This document shows positions 23,511 to 23,809 of a stretch of DNA of 23,809 bases, one piece after another. How positions within the stretch are numbered: position 1 is the stretch's first letter; every line of letters starts with the position of its first letter. The stretch is from a virus. The notes beneath the pieces were generated by a model that was not told the DNA's origin, did not search any database, and saw only the letters and a list, made by a program, of their open reading frames with translations. Made by a program: the position numbers and the translations under genes. The stretch is taken from positions 1 to 23,809 of IMG/VR virus record IMGVR_UViG_3300025309_000054; one strand, given 5' to 3'.

Positions 23511-23809
23511 ATGAGCTTTACCACGGTAGAAAATGTGAAGACCTTCCTGAACCAGGATGTACTCACCACGGGACAGACCAGCACCATCTCGGCGTTGATT
23601 CTGTTCATCGATGGGGTGATCAGCAACTACTGTGGCTGGGCGATGCTGGCTAAGGATTACACAGCGAAGAAGTTCAACGGCAATAGCGACACCGAATTGG
23701 ACCTGGGCGTTTACCCAATTAACTCGGTTGAAGAAGTTCTGATCTACGAAGATTTGACCTACACCACGTTCGAGGATGTGACTTCCGATGTCACGGCAGC
23801 GGAGGACGA
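23511..23809 (+). CDS. Head-tail connector protein (3' end outside window)
   Basis: The frame begins MSFTTVENVKTFLNQDVLTT and is open for 99 codons to the right edge. AAAGGAA lies 9-10 bases before the ATG. The N-terminal helical part (TVENVKTFLNQDV, STISALILFIDGVISNYCG) followed by beta strands (ELDLGVYPINSVEEVLIYED) is typical of the HK97 gp6-like / phage DNA-packaging connector family that docks below the portal. Its position after capsid agrees. The C-terminus cannot be judged. Confidence 0.75.
   Translation, partial: MSFTTVENVKTFLNQDVLTTGQTSTISALILFIDGVISNYCGWAMLAKDYTAKKFNGNSDTELDLGVYPINSVEEVLIYEDLTYTTFEDVTSDVTAAED

Overview
This window is a stretch of a temperate tailed bacteriophage (dsDNA, HK97-type capsid). 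The right third is a canonical head module in the order HNH endonuclease, large terminase, portal, prohead protease with nested scaffold, major capsid protein, head-tail connector. A tyrosine integrase, an excisionase-like protein and a tRNA-Gln fragment resembling an attP lie in the middle. The host is a bacterium with strong AGGAGG-type ribosome binding sites and sigma70-like promoters (TTGACA/TATAAT). Its genus cannot be read from the sequence; the tRNA fragment could identify it by database search.

Layout. Positions 1-4702 form a leftward accessory/early region of very small genes. Most junctions carry a short palindrome, called the A-box here (TGTGA-N4-TCAC inside an A/T frame). Positions 2763-4267 are mostly non-coding: a leftward promoter, copies of a palindromic repeat, a cluster of four A-boxes with a strong hairpin, and a run of RNA-like hairpins ending in a perfect 26-bp inverted repeat. 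Positions 4830-5180 hold a 24-bp tandem repeat array and the promoter for rightward genes. Positions 5181-12423 are a rightward accessory operon of about 20 small genes: zinc-ribbon proteins, small membrane proteins, a metalloprotease-like protein, a DNA-methyltransferase-like protein, a Lar-like protein and SH3-like proteins. Positions 12459-15134 run leftward: integrase, attP region, excisionase-like gene and three Cys-rich small proteins. Positions 15278-23809 run rightward: HTH/sigma-like protein, probable small terminase, lysis-type membrane proteins, then the head module. The window ends inside the connector gene.

Regulation is the most striking part. A second 14-bp palindrome, the B-box (consensus ATTCAGATGTGAAT, five exact copies plus variants), occurs from 1028 to 23083. 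At most predicted promoters it sits 6-10 bp upstream of the -35 hexamer, so it is centred about 50 bp before the predicted start of transcription. One copy serves two divergent promoters. In two promoters it lies inside the -35/-10 spacer. Other copies lie directly in front of ribosome binding sites or beside a terminator, as stoperators do. The A- and B-boxes use the same GTGAA half-site in opposite orientation. Together they look like a genome-wide two-class control system. The regulator that binds them is not identified in this window.

Limits: functions are inferred by eye from motifs; no search was run. Promoters, start points of transcription and RNA structures are predictions.
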